This document shows positions 33,002 through 40,689 of a DNA stretch of 50,845 bases, piece after piece (position 1 is the first letter of the stretch; each line of letters opens with the position of its first letter). A program made the translations under genes and the position numbers. The DNA comes from Cytophagaceae bacterium. Lineage in GTDB: Bacteria; Bacteroidota; Bacteroidia; Cytophagales; Spirosomataceae. The notes below the pieces were generated by a model that saw only the letters and a list, made by a program, of their open reading frames with translations, made no database searches and was not told the origin of the DNA. Where the stretch lies: contig JAIYBU010000061.1 in NCBI GenBank assembly GCA_027488335.1, positions 1 through 50,845 of the forward strand, read 5' to 3'.

Positions 33002-35494
33002 GTGAATTTCCTTTCCGAACCTATTATTTCTCAGGCTACGGTTTTACTGACCGATAGCCGTTTTGTGTCTCAGCCAGAGCATAGTATATTTTTTGCCATC
33101 AAAGGAGAGCGTCACGATGGTCATGCGTTCATCAAAGACCTTTACGAAAAAGGTGTGCGTGAGTTTGTTGTCGAGAAAAAAGCATTGAATGATGCTTTAA
33201 AAACTCAACTCGAAAACCTATCAGATGCCAAGTTTTTTTTGGTAGAAAACGCCATCCGAGCCTTACAACATTTGGTCGCAAATCACCGTCAGGCTTTTAA
33301 TATTCCAGTAGTAGGCGTTACGGGTAGCAATGGAAAAACTATCGTGAAAGAATGGCTGAGTGTCTTACTGAAAGATTATAATTTAGTAAAAAGCCCACGC
33401 AGCTATAATTCACAAATAGGTGTGCCGCTTTCGGTTTGGGAACTCAACGAACACCATAATTTTGGAATTTTTGAGGCAGGAATCTCAAAATCGGGCGAAA
33501 TGGAGTTTCTTGAGCCTGTCATTCGTCCAACCATTGGTATTTTCACAAATCTTGGTTCGGCACACGATGAAGGTTTCAGAAGCCGTAAGCAAAAAGCTAC
33601 CGAAAAACTTCGCTTATTTCAGCGAAGCAAAACCCTTATTTATTGCAAAGACTACGAAGATATTGATGATGAAATCAGAATATTGCTTAAAGCCGTAAAT
33701 CCGAGTATCGAGTTAATCGGTTGGTCGAGAAAAGCAGGGAGCAAGATTTTTGTCAACGCTACGAAACAAAATACGTATTGCACTTTACAGATTTTGTGGA
33801 ATAGCCAAATTTACGATTTCAAGATTCCGTTTGCCGATGATGCTTCCATCGAAAATGCTACACATTGTATATTTTTGATGTTGTATCAGAACATTAATAT
33901 TGCAGAAATTCAGAACCGTCTGGATATGCTCAAACCAATAGCAATGCGTTTGGAATTGAAGCAAGGAATCAATGATTGTTACTTAATTGATGATACTTAT
34001 AATAATGATTACGCTGGTCTTTCGGTGGCTCTTGACTTCATGACTCAACAGCATACAAAACGAGAGAAGGTGTTGATTATCAGTGATGTATTGCAGTCGG
34101 GTTTGGAAGAGACAGATTTGTACGAAAGCCTTGCCGAACTCATCAAAGGCAAACAAATTGATAAAGTGATTGGTATCGGAGAGGTGATTTCTCGCAACCA
34201 AAAACCCTTCTATACACTTTCTGTTGGCGATGGGAAAACTGTTTTTTATCAATCGACTGAAGAGTTTTTGGAGAAATATCCCATCAATCAACTCCAAAGT
34301 TCGTTAATATTGGTAAAAGGGGCGAGAAAGTTTGAGTTTGAGAAAATCATCAATCGACTGACGCTGAAAGTTCACGGAACAGTCTTTGAAGTAAATCTTG
34401 ATGCCTTGACCAATAATCTGAATTTTTACAGAAATAAAATCGGTTCAAGTACAAAAATAATGGTTATGGTAAAAGCATTTGCCTACGGAAGTGGTAGTGC
34501 AGAGGTAGCCAGTTTGCTCGAATATCATCGTGTTGACTACTTAGGAGTTGCTTATACCGATGAAGGCGTTATACTTCGTCAAAATGGAATTAAACTGCCA
34601 ATTATGGTACTCAATCCGCAACCTGAATCATTCGCTAAGTTAGTTGAGTATAATTTAGAACCAGAAATTTATAGTTTTAAGATTTTTGAAGAGTATTTAA
34701 CATACATCAATCAAAACTACTCTTTAGGGCAGTCCGACGGATTAGTTTTGGGGAAAATTCATCTCAAACTTGATACAGGAATGCACCGTTTGGGGTTTGA
34801 AGAACAAGACGTTGAGCAACTAATTGAGTTATTGAAGCAAAATCCCAAAATTAAAGTTGCCTCAATTTTTAGTCATTTGGTTGGAGCTGACGAGAGCGAA
34901 CACAATGCGTTCTCAAGAACCCAAATAGAACGATTTGAAGGAATGTCGCAACAAATTATGGGTGCTTTAGATGGTCAGAAACCTTTGAGACACATCTGTA
35001 ATTCGGCAGGAATTATTCGTTTCCCTGAAGCAAAATTTGATATGGTTCGCCTTGGAATCGGGCTTTATGGTGTCGAAGCAACTGGCACAGAGCAGAAAGA
35101 ATTACAGACTGTCGGGACATTAAAAACGATTATTTCGCAAATAAAGAAAGTAAAAGCAGGCGAAACAATTGGGTATAGTAGAAAAGGAGTTTTAGAAAAA
35201 GATTCAATCATAGCCACAATTGCCATTGGCTATGCCGACGGTTTCGACCGAGGTTTTAGCAAGGGCGTAGGTAAAGTTTTGGTTAATGGTGTGGCTTGCC
35301 CAGTTGTTGGAAACGTGTGCATGGACATGACCATGATTGACGTAAGCGAAACCGATTGCAAAGAAGGCGATGAAGTAATAATTTTTGGAAAAGACTTATC
35401 TATCAAAGACTTAGCAGATTCGATTGGCACTATTTCATACGAAATTCTGACGGGAGTAAGCGAGCGTGTGAAGCGGGTCTTTTATAAGGAATAG
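33002..35494 (+). CDS. Bifunctional MurF ligase / alanine racemase
   Basis: An 830-residue fusion typical of Bacteroidota. The MurF half (1 to about 455) adds D-Ala-D-Ala to the UDP-MurNAc-tripeptide; it has TDSR at 17-20, GSNGKT at 108-113 and a C-terminal ligase domain (VKGARKFEFEKII). The alanine racemase half (about 458-830) makes D-alanine; its PLP lysine is K491 in MVKAFAYGSGS, and GYSRKGVLEKDSIIATIAIGYADG is the catalytic region. Substrate supply and use are thus linked in one protein. The start is GTG at 33002; the N-terminus is some 10-15 residues shorter than usual MurF, and an upstream stop at 32990 excludes ATG. Confidence 0.94.
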   Translation: MNFLSEPIISQATVLLTDSRFVSQPEHSIFFAIKGERHDGHAFIKDLYEKGVREFVVEKKALNDALKTQLENLSDAKFFLVENAIRALQHLVANHRQAFNIPVVGVTGSNGKTIVKEWLSVLLKDYNLVKSPRSYNSQIGVPLSVWELNEHHNFGIFEAGISKSGEMEFLEPVIRPTIGIFTNLGSAHDEGFRSRKQKATEKLRLFQRSKTLIYCKDYEDIDDEIRILLKAVNPSIELIGWSRKAGSKIFVNATKQNTYCTLQILWNSQIYDFKIPFADDASIENATHCIFLMLYQNINIAEIQNRLDMLKPIAMRLELKQGINDCYLIDDTYNNDYAGLSVALDFMTQQHTKREKVLIISDVLQSGLEETDLYESLAELIKGKQIDKVIGIGEVISRNQKPFYTLSVGDGKTVFYQSTEEFLEKYPINQLQSSLILVKGARKFEFEKIINRLTLKVHGTVFEVNLDALTNNLNFYRNKIGSSTKIMVMVKAFAYGSGSAEVASLLEYHRVDYLGVAYTDEGVILRQNGIKLPIMVLNPQPESFAKLVEYNLEPEIYSFKIFEEYLTYINQNYSLGQSDGLVLGKIHLKLDTGMHRLGFEEQDVEQLIELLKQNPKIKVASIFSHLVGADESEHNAFSRTQIERFEGMSQQIMGALDGQKPLRHICNSAGIIRFPEAKFDMVRLGIGLYGVEATGTEQKELQTVGTLKTIISQIKKVKAGETIGYSRKGVLEKDSIIATIAIGYADGFDRGFSKGVGKVLVNGVACPVVGNVCMDMTMIDVSETDCKEGDEVIIFGKDLSIKDLADSIGTISYEILTGVSERVKRVFYKE

Positions 35495-35564
35495 ACAATG
35501 TTTTTTCATAAAAATATACTACATTTACTCAAATTTTTAATAATAAATTAAAGTCTAAGATAAG

Positions 35565-35669
35565 ATGGCAAAAGGTCAAGATGCAAAGAAAGCTGTAAAA
35601 AAAGAACCTCTAAAAACAGCAAAAGAGAAGAAAGAGGAAAAGCGTGAGAAGAAAGCCAAACGAGATTAG
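35565..35669 (+). CDS. Small Lys-rich basic protein (34 residues)
   Basis: ATG at 35565 to TAG at 35667-35669 encodes 34 residues, starting MAKGQDAKKAVKKEPLKTAK and ending with a helix of alternating Lys/Glu pairs (KEKKEEKREKKAKRD). About half the residues are Lys, Arg or Glu. It has a net positive charge and should form one charged helix. The start is followed by an open frame with no alternative start, and it lies in a 290-base gap where a gene is otherwise missing. It might bind nucleic acid or ribosomes; this is a guess. Confidence 0.6.
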   Translation: MAKGQDAKKAVKKEPLKTAKEKKEEKREKKAKRD

Positions 35670-35715
35670 AGCGAAATTAGAATTGAGTATTTTTACTCAA
35701 AAAAAGCCTTCAATC

Positions 35716-35747
35716 TTTGTTTTGTATTTATTTCGAGTATAATTTTG
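35716..35747 (+). promoter_or_regulatory. Promoter of the small secreted protein gene
   Basis: TTTG (35716-35719), 20 bases, then TAATTTTG (35740-35747), an exact match to TTTG-N19/20-TAnnTTTG. Transcription would begin near 35754, so the ATG at 35793 is the likely start, not 35745. Confidence 0.65.
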
Positions 35748-35792
35748 AAATGTCTCCGAAAGGGAACATGTAACAAATATTATTCGAAAAAA

Positions 35793-36155
35793 ATGAAAAA
35801 TACACTCAACGCCTTAGTGGTGTTATTTGCTTTGGCGGTAACTACCACGAGCTTTGCACAAACAAAAGCTCCCAATTCGGCTAATTATAAGCAACAAAAT
35901 CAGCTTCTAGGACGTAAACAAGCGGCCAAGTCTACTGCTCAAATTCAGTTGAATAACGATTATTCGACCAATCCTCAAGCCAATCATCGTAATTATAAAG
36001 CACAGGGTTTGCAAGAATCTTCATCAAAAACTATTGTAGTTGCCGTAAGTAATAATGATATACACAAAAACTACAAGCAGAAGAATTTATTGACAATAAA
36101 TGGTCGCTACAAGAAAGTGAATAAGGCTGATACAACATCAATAATTGCAGAGTAA
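35793..36155 (+). CDS. Small secreted protein with NYKxxxLL repeats
   Basis: A 120-residue protein with a signal peptide (about 1-23, ending TTSFAQ). The mature part has three similar units: ANYKQQNQLLGRK, HRNYKAQGLQE and HKNYKQKNLLTINGRYK. It is rich in Asn, Gln, Lys and Ser and lacks Cys. I recognise no family. The strong own promoter and strong terminator indicate a separately expressed small envelope or extracellular protein. The start is chosen by the signal peptide and promoter position. Confidence 0.7.
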   Translation: MKNTLNALVVLFALAVTTTSFAQTKAPNSANYKQQNQLLGRKQAAKSTAQIQLNNDYSTNPQANHRNYKAQGLQESSSKTIVVAVSNNDIHKNYKQKNLLTINGRYKKVNKADTTSIIAE

Positions 36156-36172
36156 TATTGCCCAATGATAGT

Positions 36173-36203
36173 AAAAGAGTAGTCCAGACGGCTACTCTTT
36201 TTT
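36173..36203 (+). terminator. Terminator of the small secreted protein gene
   Basis: AAAAGAGTAG and CTACTCTTTT arms with a 9-base loop and a T run, 17 bases past the stop. Confidence 0.85.
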
Positions 36204-36304
36204 GTTTAGGTAATGACAAAACTGATTGTTATCATACTTTGGTGTGCTATCTGGCATAGAATAATACCTAAAACCAACGTAGTTTTGATAAAAATCAGAA
36301 AGAC

Positions 36305-36904
36305 ATGAAACAAAGCATATTCATACTATTTTTAGCTATATTGAGTTTTAGTTGTACTCGAAATTTACACATTGAGCGAGAACCAAACATCGCTATCGAA
36401 CAATACCGAACGTATGGCTGGAATAAACTCGAAGTCACTAAAGCCACACATCCGCTTTATAGTTCGGCTGAGTTGAATCAAACCTTGATGAGAGCAATTG
36501 ATAAAAATTTAGCGAAAAAAGGTTTTCGTAGGAATATTGCCACACCCGATTTTTTAGTTGACTTTCATATTTATGTAGAAGAACAAAAATTTCAGAATTT
36601 GGTGTGTGGAGCGGGCTTTTATAGAGGCGAGCGATATTTACCCGATTTGAGCCAACACACTTACTGCGAAAGTCCAGAAATTGTGAAATATGATGACGGA
36701 ACGTTAATCATTGATATTGTAGATGCCCAGACTGGACAGTTGGTGTGGCGTGGAACTGCGGGCGAAATCATTGATAGTTCGGCTTATGCTACCGAAGTTT
36801 TCCGTAAGAAAGTAAATCGAATTTTAAAGAAATTTCCTGTTCAAAAACCAGGGAATACTATTAAACAAAAGGCTGATTTAGAAAATGTGATTTCGGTGAA
36901 GTGA
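36305..36904 (+). CDS. DUF4136 lipoprotein
   Basis: A 199-residue putative lipoprotein with lipobox Cys at 17 (LSFSCTRN). The DUF4136 domain is recognised by QYRTYGWNKLE (about 33-43), a helix LNQTLMRAIDKNLAKKGFRR and the DGTLIIDIVDAQTGQLVWRGTAGEI core. Proteins of this family are periplasmic or outer-membrane lipoproteins of unknown role, broadly present in Gram-negative bacteria. A TAGTTTTG box at 36280-36287 fits a promoter -7 element, 17 bases before the ATG. Confidence 0.85.
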   Translation: MKQSIFILFLAILSFSCTRNLHIEREPNIAIEQYRTYGWNKLEVTKATHPLYSSAELNQTLMRAIDKNLAKKGFRRNIATPDFLVDFHIYVEEQKFQNLVCGAGFYRGERYLPDLSQHTYCESPEIVKYDDGTLIIDIVDAQTGQLVWRGTAGEIIDSSAYATEVFRKKVNRILKKFPVQKPGNTIKQKADLENVISVK

Positions 36905-36969
36905 GAAGGATGAAATAGTCTTCAGATAGTCTATTTTTATGAAATTTTTATATGGAAACCGCTAATAAG

Positions 36970-37001
36970 TTGCATAAATCAATACTTTTTCCCTAATTTT
37001 G
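36970..37001 (+). promoter_or_regulatory. Possible promoter of the RNA-repair operon
   Basis: TTG at 36970-36972 then TAATTTTG at 36994-37001 with 21 bases between, close to TTTG-N19/20-TAnnTTTG. It would give a 5' leader of about 130 bases before the ligase ATG; I see no convincing stem in it. Confidence 0.4.
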
Positions 37002-37138
37002 CTTCCGAAAGTATTTGTATAGTTAAAATCTTCAAATTTTGAGAAGTCATGTAATGTTAAGTTGAAATCAGAGAGTTTTAGGTAAATCGTAAAGGATTTA
37101 TCGTGTTATTCTATTGTTTTTACTTAAATTTTACAAAT

Positions 37139-37852
37139 ATGGCTATTTCAAAAAAATATAGCAGAACCCTGCATTATCCGTTTTCGCCAGGAACTACGAG
37201 CGACGACCGCATAAACAATCAATATTGTCAAGATATACAGCAAATTAAGCAAATTATTCATACTGAGAAATTAGATGGCGAGAATAACTGCTTGAGCAAG
37301 TATGGTGTTTTTGCTCGTTCTCATGCTGCACCCACTGAGTCGGCATGGACTAAAAAGTTGCGTGAACATTGGATTTTAATAAAAGAACAATTGGGCGATT
37401 TAGAAATTTTTGGCGAAAATCTATATGCGATTCACTCAATTGAATATCAGTCTTTAAGCAATCATTTTTATGTATTTGCCATTCGAGAGAACGATTATTG
37501 GCTTTCTTGGGAAGAAGTAAAGTTTTATGCGGCCTTACTTGATTTTCCGACAGTGCCAGAGTTAGGCATCATCAATGCTCCATTTGCCCAAGAAGTGTTT
37601 GAAGAAAATATCTTTAGCCTTGTTGCCGAACCAAGTATTTTTGGTTCGGTAGATGTTTTAGAAAATACACCGTGTGTAAAAGAAGGTATAGTTTCAAGAA
37701 ATACCGCTGCTTTTCATGTAGATAATTTCTCTAAAAATGTTTTTAAATACGTACGAAAAGGTCATGTGAAAACCGATGAGCATTGGTCAAGAAATTGGAA
37801 AAAAGCCCCATTGGTTTGGGAAAAAGGAGGTGAGTATGTGGCAGTTAACTAA
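37139..37852 (+). CDS. ATP-dependent RNA ligase (Rnl2-like)
   Basis: A 237-residue ligase of the covalent nucleotidyltransferase superfamily, likely to seal 3'-OH and 5'-phosphate RNA ends through an enzyme-AMP. The motifs are complete: I K44-LDG (in TEKLDGENN), Ia FARSHAA (about 58-64), III LEIFGENLYAIHS (about 88-100), IV EGIV (182-185), and V K203-K207 (KYVRK). There is no C-terminal OB fold or added domain. The start at 37139 is chosen because an upstream in-frame ATG gives a hydrophobic, non-family leader. Its stop overlaps the start of the HD-Pnk gene by 17 bases, so the two proteins are translated together and probably heal and seal the same broken RNA. Confidence 0.93.
   Translation: MAISKKYSRTLHYPFSPGTTSDDRINNQYCQDIQQIKQIIHTEKLDGENNCLSKYGVFARSHAAPTESAWTKKLREHWILIKEQLGDLEIFGENLYAIHSIEYQSLSNHFYVFAIRENDYWLSWEEVKFYAALLDFPTVPELGIINAPFAQEVFEENIFSLVAEPSIFGSVDVLENTPCVKEGIVSRNTAAFHVDNFSKNVFKYVRKGHVKTDEHWSRNWKKAPLVWEKGGEYVAVN
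37823..37833 (+). promoter_or_regulatory. Strong internal ribosome binding site
   Basis: AAAGGAGGTGA is an exact complement of the 16S rRNA 3' end, 5 bases before the HD-Pnk ATG if counted from GGAGG. It lies inside the ligase gene. Bacteroidota rarely use such sequences, and no other gene here shows one. Confidence 0.7.
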
Positions 37853-38939
37853 GGAAAAACACTGGGATTATCTTTTGAAAAATTTTGATTGGGTAAAAGA
37901 TATGGAAGCAGTGCCACAAGACCCCAAACATCATGCGGAGGGAAATGTAGATGTGCATACTCAAATGGTTGTAAAGGAACTTTTGGCTTTACCTGAGTTT
38001 CAGAAACTTGATGAACAAGCGAAAGAAATCTTATGGGCAGTAGCTTTGATGCACGATATAGAAAAACGTTCGACGACCGTAATTGAGGCTGGTGGAACTA
38101 TTACATCTAAAAATCATGCAAAAAAAGGGGAATTTACAGTTCGAGAAATTTTGTATTGTGCTATTGAAACACCTTTTTTCATTCGAGAACAAATTGCAAA
38201 ACTGGTTAGGTATCATGGGTTGCCTTTATGGATTTTTGAAAAACCTGACCCACAAAAAACACTTTTGCAAGTAAGTTTAGAGGTAAATACCGAATGGCTG
38301 GCCATGTTTGCCAAGGCTGATGTTTTGGGTAGAATATGCAAAGACCAGTCAGAATTACTTTACAAGATAGAATTATTTAAAGAATTGTGTATCGAAAATG
38401 ATTGCTGGGGAAAACCTAAAGCTTTTCATTCTGATTTAGCAAAGTTTGAATATTTTAATAAAGAACATAAACAGCCTAATTATCAGCCTTTTGATGATTA
38501 TAAATCGGAAGTCTTAATGCTTTCAGGACTGCCAGGTGTTGGTAAGGATACTTATCTTAGAAAATATCTGAAAAATTACAAAGTTGTGTCGTTGGACGAT
38601 ATTAGACGTGAACTGAAAATCGCCCCAACAGATAGCAAAGGAAATGGTAAGGTGGTTCAGTTAGCAAAAGAGCAAGCCAAAAAATACTTACGAAGTGAAA
38701 CACCATTTGTTTGGAACGCCACAAACATAACAAGGCAAATGCGGGAGCAGTTAATAGACTTGTTTACCACTTACAAAGCAAAAACAACGTTAATTTATTT
38801 GGAAGTGCCTTTTCATGTGCAAAACAAGCAAAATCAAATTAGAGAGAGCATTGTTCCACAGACGGTAGTTAGAAAAATGATTTCAAAACTTGAAATTCCT
38901 CAAATTTGGGAAGCACATGAAGTGATTTATGTGGTTTGA
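37836..38939 (+). CDS. HD-Pnk: HD phosphoesterase plus polynucleotide 5'-kinase
   Basis: A 367-residue two-domain RNA end-healing enzyme. The N-terminal HD domain (about 30-190) has H41, H73-D74 (LMHDIEKR), H127 and D162, suited to remove 2',3'-phosphates. The C-terminal kinase (about 225-367) has the P loop GLPGVGKDT (231-239), LDDIRREL (253-260) and a lid region with R300 and R303 (NITRQMREQ). The same architecture was characterised as HD-Pnk in Runella slithyformis, which heals 2',3'-cyclic phosphate and 5'-OH ends. D238 stands where most P loops have Ser/Thr. The start is set by the overlapping ligase gene and the ribosome site. Confidence 0.93.
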   Translation: MWQLTKEKHWDYLLKNFDWVKDMEAVPQDPKHHAEGNVDVHTQMVVKELLALPEFQKLDEQAKEILWAVALMHDIEKRSTTVIEAGGTITSKNHAKKGEFTVREILYCAIETPFFIREQIAKLVRYHGLPLWIFEKPDPQKTLLQVSLEVNTEWLAMFAKADVLGRICKDQSELLYKIELFKELCIENDCWGKPKAFHSDLAKFEYFNKEHKQPNYQPFDDYKSEVLMLSGLPGVGKDTYLRKYLKNYKVVSLDDIRRELKIAPTDSKGNGKVVQLAKEQAKKYLRSETPFVWNATNITRQMREQLIDLFTTYKAKTTLIYLEVPFHVQNKQNQIRESIVPQTVVRKMISKLEIPQIWEAHEVIYVV

Positions 38940-38986
38940 AATTATAAAGAAAAGGAGGGAATAATCCTCCTTTTCTTTATAATTTC
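38938..38986. terminator. Bidirectional terminator overlapping both stop codons
   Basis: Perfect 21-bp arms (38938-38958 and 38966-38986) around a 7-base loop. The left arm begins in the HD-Pnk stop codon (38937-38939), and the stop of the convergent gene (38977-38979) lies in the right arm. The strong hairpin should end transcription from both sides. Confidence 0.9.
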
Positions 38987-39759
38987 AAAAATGGCATTCC
39001 CATTAAGGCCTGAACCATGGTGAAACACACATACGACAAATAAATGACCGCAAATACCCAAACAGATTTAATAGCGGTTGTAGATTCGTATTTGCCCGAA
39101 ACCCAATACCCAAAAAGCGGAATGATTTGAAGGGCGTGAATACCGAAGAAGTGGGCTACTCGTAAATCGCCAAAGGTTGTACTCCAATTAATAAGTGGCA
39201 AGCCTTCACCACCGTCATTCGCTCCAACGGTATGCCCGTTTACACCGCTGATATAGCCACCAAAAAAACTGAAAATTACGAAGTAAATCAAGCCAATTTG
39301 AATACTTAAAACCAATGGTGCTGGAATCGTATAAGTTTTTTGTCGAACAAATGTAATGGTAATTCGTAAGGTTTGAAAAGTGAGTGCTACAATAAATATG
39401 CCCATGAGAGCGTATAAAATACCGCCAAAAGCGGAATTGTTATTAAAGTGCGATAGCTGCCCTCTGAAAGCCTGTAAAGTAATAGCAAACTGTTCGTAAA
39501 CCATCGTTATTACCGCCCAAATTGATAAGTTGCGTACTTTCTTTTTATCATTAACATAAAAAAGTAAAATCGCCATTGTCCAAGCATAAATCCAGATGCT
39601 TAAAGCAAATTTTATGGGTTTTATCATCGAATTGATTCCCATAATCAATTCTGTATTAGAGAATGAATAAATTCCCAATACCAAAGCAAGCACTAAATGG
39701 ATTGCCCCAACTTGAGCTAATAACTTATTTCTACGATATATTTCATTGATTATTTCCAT
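38977..39759 (-). CDS. Seven-helix membrane protein of unknown function
   Basis: A 260-residue protein with about seven hydrophobic segments (roughly 15-34, 48-68, 78-98, 112-132, 148-168, 200-220, 230-250). I do not recognise a family. Polar points in the membrane region include QAFRGQLSHFN (near 98-108), GGYISGVNGHTVG (about 166-178) and RVAHFFGIHALQ (about 201-212) with two His that could bind heme or another cofactor. Its start overlaps the end of the ABA4-like gene by 17 bases, so they are co-translated. It may act with that protein. Confidence 0.7.
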   Translation of the reverse strand: MEIINEIYRRNKLLAQVGAIHLVLALVLGIYSFSNTELIMGINSMIKPIKFALSIWIYAWTMAILLFYVNDKKKVRNLSIWAVITMVYEQFAITLQAFRGQLSHFNNNSAFGGILYALMGIFIVALTFQTLRITITFVRQKTYTIPAPLVLSIQIGLIYFVIFSFFGGYISGVNGHTVGANDGGEGLPLINWSTTFGDLRVAHFFGIHALQIIPLFGYWVSGKYESTTAIKSVWVFAVIYLSYVCFTMVQALMGMPFLKL

Positions 39760-40177
39760 TAGAAGTAGCTGATTTGATGGTTTTTATGATAAAAAAGATG
39801 AGGTATCCCATGGGGCCAAACATAAACGTAAAAGGTAGTGCGAGTGTAGCCCACCAACGAGAAATAAGCAGTTCTTTTGCCTTGCGAACGATGTATGCTC
39901 CCACAAATAAATCGAAAGCTAAGTAGTGAAACCAACCTGCTGCCACTGCATTATCATTCTGAAATAGTGCTTTTACGTTGGTAAGTGTACTGAAACTATC
40001 GGCTTTAAAATCTCCGATGTCTTTCAGAATCAAAAAAGTATAAATGACCGAAAATAGAAGAATAAACCCATTTAGGATAATACTTTGGGTGTGTTTCCAG
40101 TTTGGGGCAATAATTAGCAATAGCCAACCCAAAATGATAAAAGAATTACCAAATTGAAAAATTACAGAAGCGTTCAT
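39743..40177 (-). CDS. ABA4-like membrane protein
   Basis: A 144-residue protein with four hydrophobic segments of the ABA4-like (DUF4281) family. The hallmark AAGWFHYLAFDLFVGAYIVRKA (about 78-99) and PFTFMFGPMGYLIFF (about 115-129) are present. ABA4 of plants is needed for neoxanthin formation from violaxanthin; bacterial relatives have no known reaction, though many Bacteroidota make carotenoids. The gene starts 1 base after the DUF2141 gene's stop and overlaps the next membrane protein gene, making a tight minus-strand operon. Confidence 0.87.
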   Translation of the reverse strand: MNASVIFQFGNSFIILGWLLLIIAPNWKHTQSIILNGFILLFSVIYTFLILKDIGDFKADSFSTLTNVKALFQNDNAVAAGWFHYLAFDLFVGAYIVRKAKELLISRWWATLALPFTFMFGPMGYLIFFIIKTIKSATSNGNNQ

Positions 40178-40178
40178 G

Positions 40179-40601
40179 TTAGTCGATTAGTTTGATTGAA
40201 AATGTTGTATTGTTGGCATTGAATGTAAGCTTACATTCTTCATAAGCGGGAGCTGAGAATCTTGGTTTAATATTCTGCGAAAAACCAAATGGTTCTTTTG
40301 GATAGCCTACCATATTTGTATCCAGTTTTTTATTGCCGTTTGTGTCTTGATAAATTGCTAAGGCATATTCGCCTGCTGGAATATCAGTGAAACTTAATGT
40401 AATATCACCAGTTTTTGTGGGTTTGATTTCTTTCGCAAAGGCAAACTTACCCTCGTCTGGGAATTTGTTTTCTTTCTTATAAAAAGCCATTCTGAGTATA
40501 GCGGTGCTTTTTACATTAGAAACTTTTAGATTGAACGTTTGTGCATGGCTTTCTATAAGTCCGAAGAAAAGGAGGGTGGTCAACAAAAGAATTGATTTCA
40601 T
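40179..40601 (-). CDS. DUF2141 exported protein
   Basis: A 140-residue exported protein with a signal peptide (about 1-20, ending ESHAQ) and a DUF2141 domain. Signs are the small beta-sandwich with FPDEGKFAFAKEIKP, then FTDIPAGEYALAIYQDTNGNKKLDTNMVGYPKEPFGFSQN (about 68-107), where the DTNGNKKLD loop resembles a calcium-binding turn. The role is unknown; in other Bacteroidota such genes often accompany carotenoid or lipid pathways. I chose the ATG at 40601 over one 30 bases upstream because it gives a clean signal peptide. Confidence 0.85.
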   Translation of the reverse strand: MKSILLLTTLLFFGLIESHAQTFNLKVSNVKSTAILRMAFYKKENKFPDEGKFAFAKEIKPTKTGDITLSFTDIPAGEYALAIYQDTNGNKKLDTNMVGYPKEPFGFSQNIKPRFSAPAYEECKLTFNANNTTFSIKLID

Positions 40602-40689
40602 AATTTTGATTGTTTGATGGTTCTTGTGCAAAATACTGAAATCTAAAACTCATTTAGCTGTCACATTTGTTACAAAATGATTTGAGAAT

